Shown one piece after another: positions 62,873 through 64,000 of a stretch of 64,000 nt of DNA; the first letter of the stretch is position 1, and each line of letters begins with the position of its first letter. The stretch is taken from contig CAMYOG010000053.1 of assembly GCA_947259925.1 (NCBI GenBank), forward strand, positions 124,001 through 188,000, in the 5' to 3' direction. Source of the stretch: Thermoanaerobaculia bacterium. GTDB taxonomy: Bacteria; Acidobacteriota; Thermoanaerobaculia; Multivoradales; JAHEKO01. The notes under the pieces are model-generated. The model had not been told where the DNA came from and ran no database searches. It saw only the letters and a list, made by a program, of their open reading frames with translations. The position numbers and the translations under genes are program-made.

Positions 62873-64000
62873 TCAGTCCGACCGGACTCCACCTTCGGTC
62901 TGCGCGCGCGCGTCGAGCGCCCGCTCGAGCTCGTCCTCGGACAGCACCCCCTTCTCACGTGCCAGCTCGCGCACGGTGCGACCGGTCGAGAACGCTTCCT
63001 TGGCGATCTCGGCGGCACGGTCGTAACCGATCTTCGGCGCCAGCGACGTCACCATCGCCAACGACTTCTCGATCATCTCCTGGGCGTGCTCCCGGTTGGC
63101 GGTCAGCCCCGCGACGCAGCGGTCGGCGAGGAGACGGGACGCGTTGGCCAGGATCTCGGCCGACTGGAGCAGATTGAAGGCGATCACCGGCATCATGACG
63201 TTGAGCTCGAAGACCCCCGACATGCCGCCGGCGGTGATTGTCGCGTCGTTGCCGATCACCTGTGCCGCGACCATCAGTACCGACTCCGGGATCACCGGGT
63301 TCACCTTGCCGGGCATGATCGAGCTGCCCGGCTGCAGGCTGGGCAGGGAGATCTCGCCGATGCCGCAGCGCGGCCCGGAGCCGAGCCACCGGATGTCGTT
63401 GGCGATCTTGGTGAGCGAGACCGCGACGGTTTTGAGTGCGCCCGAGGTCTCGACCGCGGCGTCCTTCGCCGCCAGCGCCTCGAACAGGTTGGGGGCTTGT
63501 ACGAACGGATGGCCGGTCCGCTCGGCGAGCCGGGCGATCACCCGCTCGGCGAATCCGGGCGGCGCGTTCAGCCCGGTCCCGACCGCGGTCCCGCCGAGGG
63601 CGAGCTCGGCGAGCCGCGACTGCGACGCTCCGAGTCGATCGATACCGTTGCGGATCTGGCGAGCGTAGCCGGCGAACTCCTGTCCGAGGCGGACCGGCAC
63701 CGCATCCTGCAGATGAGTACGGCCGATCTTGACTACGTCGTCGAACTCCTCGGCCTTGGTCTCGAGCGCCTGCGCCAGATGGTCGAGCGCCGGCAGCAGG
63801 TCCTCGGCCACCGCGCCGTATGCCGAGACGTGGATCGCGGTCGGAATGACGTCGTTGGAGGACTGTCCGGCGTTGACGTGATCGTTGGGATGCACCGGCG
63901 ATTTGCTTCCCATCTCGCCACCCAGGAGCTCGATTGCCCGGTTCGAGATCACCTCGTTGGCGTTCATGTTGCTCGACGTACCAGAGCCGGTCTGGAAGAT
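62873..64000 (-). CDS. fumC: Fumarate hydratase class II, 3' part
   Basis: C-terminal 375 residues; the 5' end is beyond base 64000. Visible: [17 protein letters not shown] at the window edge, [29 protein letters not shown] and the signature [12 protein letters not shown] with the catalytic Ser. Converts fumarate to malate in the TCA cycle. It ends 8 bp before the beta-helix gene start, so they may be co-transcribed. Confidence 0.96.
   Translation of the reverse strand: MFQTGSGTSSNMNANEVISNRAIELLGGEMGSKSPVHPNDHVNAGQSSNDVIPTAIHVSAYGAVAEDLLPALDHLAQALETKAEEFDDVVKIGRTHLQDAVPVRLGQEFAGYARQIRNGIDRLGASQSRLAELALGGTAVGTGLNAPPGFAERVIARLAERTGHPFVQAPNLFEALAAKDAAVETSGALKTVAVSLTKIANDIRWLGSGPRCGIGEISLPSLQPGSSIMPGKVNPVIPESVLMVAAQVIGNDATITAGGMSGVFELNVMMPVIAFNLLQSAEILANASRLLADRCVAGLTANREHAQEMIEKSLAMVTSLAPKIGYDRAAEIAKEAFSTGRTVRELAREKGVLSEDELERALDARAQTEGGVRSD

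Overview
The window is a dense, high-GC stretch of a Gram-negative bacterial chromosome with about 65 protein genes, almost no spare DNA, and no rRNA, tRNA, CRISPR array, insertion sequence or prophage that I can see. The best guess for the host is Acidobacteriota, possibly a Thermoanaerobaculia-like lineage. This is inferred from a GWxTD-domain protein, an Acidobacteria-style VWFA protein, alkaline-phosphatase-superfamily proteins ending in an LGYIG-type tail, an extended MglA-like GTPase, a TPR-sigma54 activator, B12-dependent ribonucleotide reductase and an outer-membrane toolkit (LpxH, Mla, OmpA lipoprotein). No marker gene here proves it.

Layout. 1-11.6 kb (minus strand): a housekeeping run read as hrcA-grpE-dnaK-dnaJ-prmA-rsmE, then pilT-recX-alaS, a lytic transglycosylase and the start of pgsA. 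11.7-16.6 kb (plus): MglA-like GTPase, nrdR, lon, thiL. 16.6-22.7 kb (mostly minus): a tandem MerR-like regulator, two peptide-type ABC permeases with a divergent free-methionine-sulfoxide reductase between them, and a large sigma54 activator. 22.7-26.7 kb (minus): aroA, lpxH, mrp, plsC. 26.8-29.5 kb (plus): mlaE-mlaF-mlaD lipid transport. 29.6-34.2 kb (plus): UDP-sugar enzymes (4-epimerase, dehydrogenase, xylose synthase), two small proteins and a TVP38-type membrane protein. 34.2-44.8 kb: ClpX-like ATPase, TPR protein, fabH/GWxTD/folE, a selenoprotein whose gene is interrupted by an in-frame TGA, an rRNA methylase, an RNase-Z-like hydrolase, a type II GAPDH-like enzyme, and VWFA, OmpA and TlpA envelope proteins. 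44.9-50.1 kb: a lysine-rich histone-like protein, class II ribonucleotide reductase, and a divergent methylmalonyl-CoA mutase subunit. 50.1-54.7 kb (minus): a Gld-type ABC exporter operon. 54.9-64 kb: a PGM-like metalloenzyme, a K+ channel with two RCK domains, hslR, dinB, an AP-superfamily hydrolase plus a beta-helix lipoprotein, and fumC, which runs off the window.

The most interesting items lie outside ordinary open reading frames: (i) a SelW/Rdx-family selenoprotein (CxxU, UGA at 38794-38796) followed by a SECIS-like hairpin with a GGUCU loop; (ii) a perfect 27-bp inverted repeat whose arms contain the stop codons of two convergent genes; (iii) a recurrent TAGAnT box 6-9 nt before start codons, suggesting leaderless mRNAs; at mlaE the same box precedes a 19-codon leader ORF that overlaps the mlaE start as GTGA; (iv) a pair of NrdR-type boxes 31 bp apart between the divergent nrdJ and methylmalonyl-CoA mutase genes, with nrdR itself in the window.
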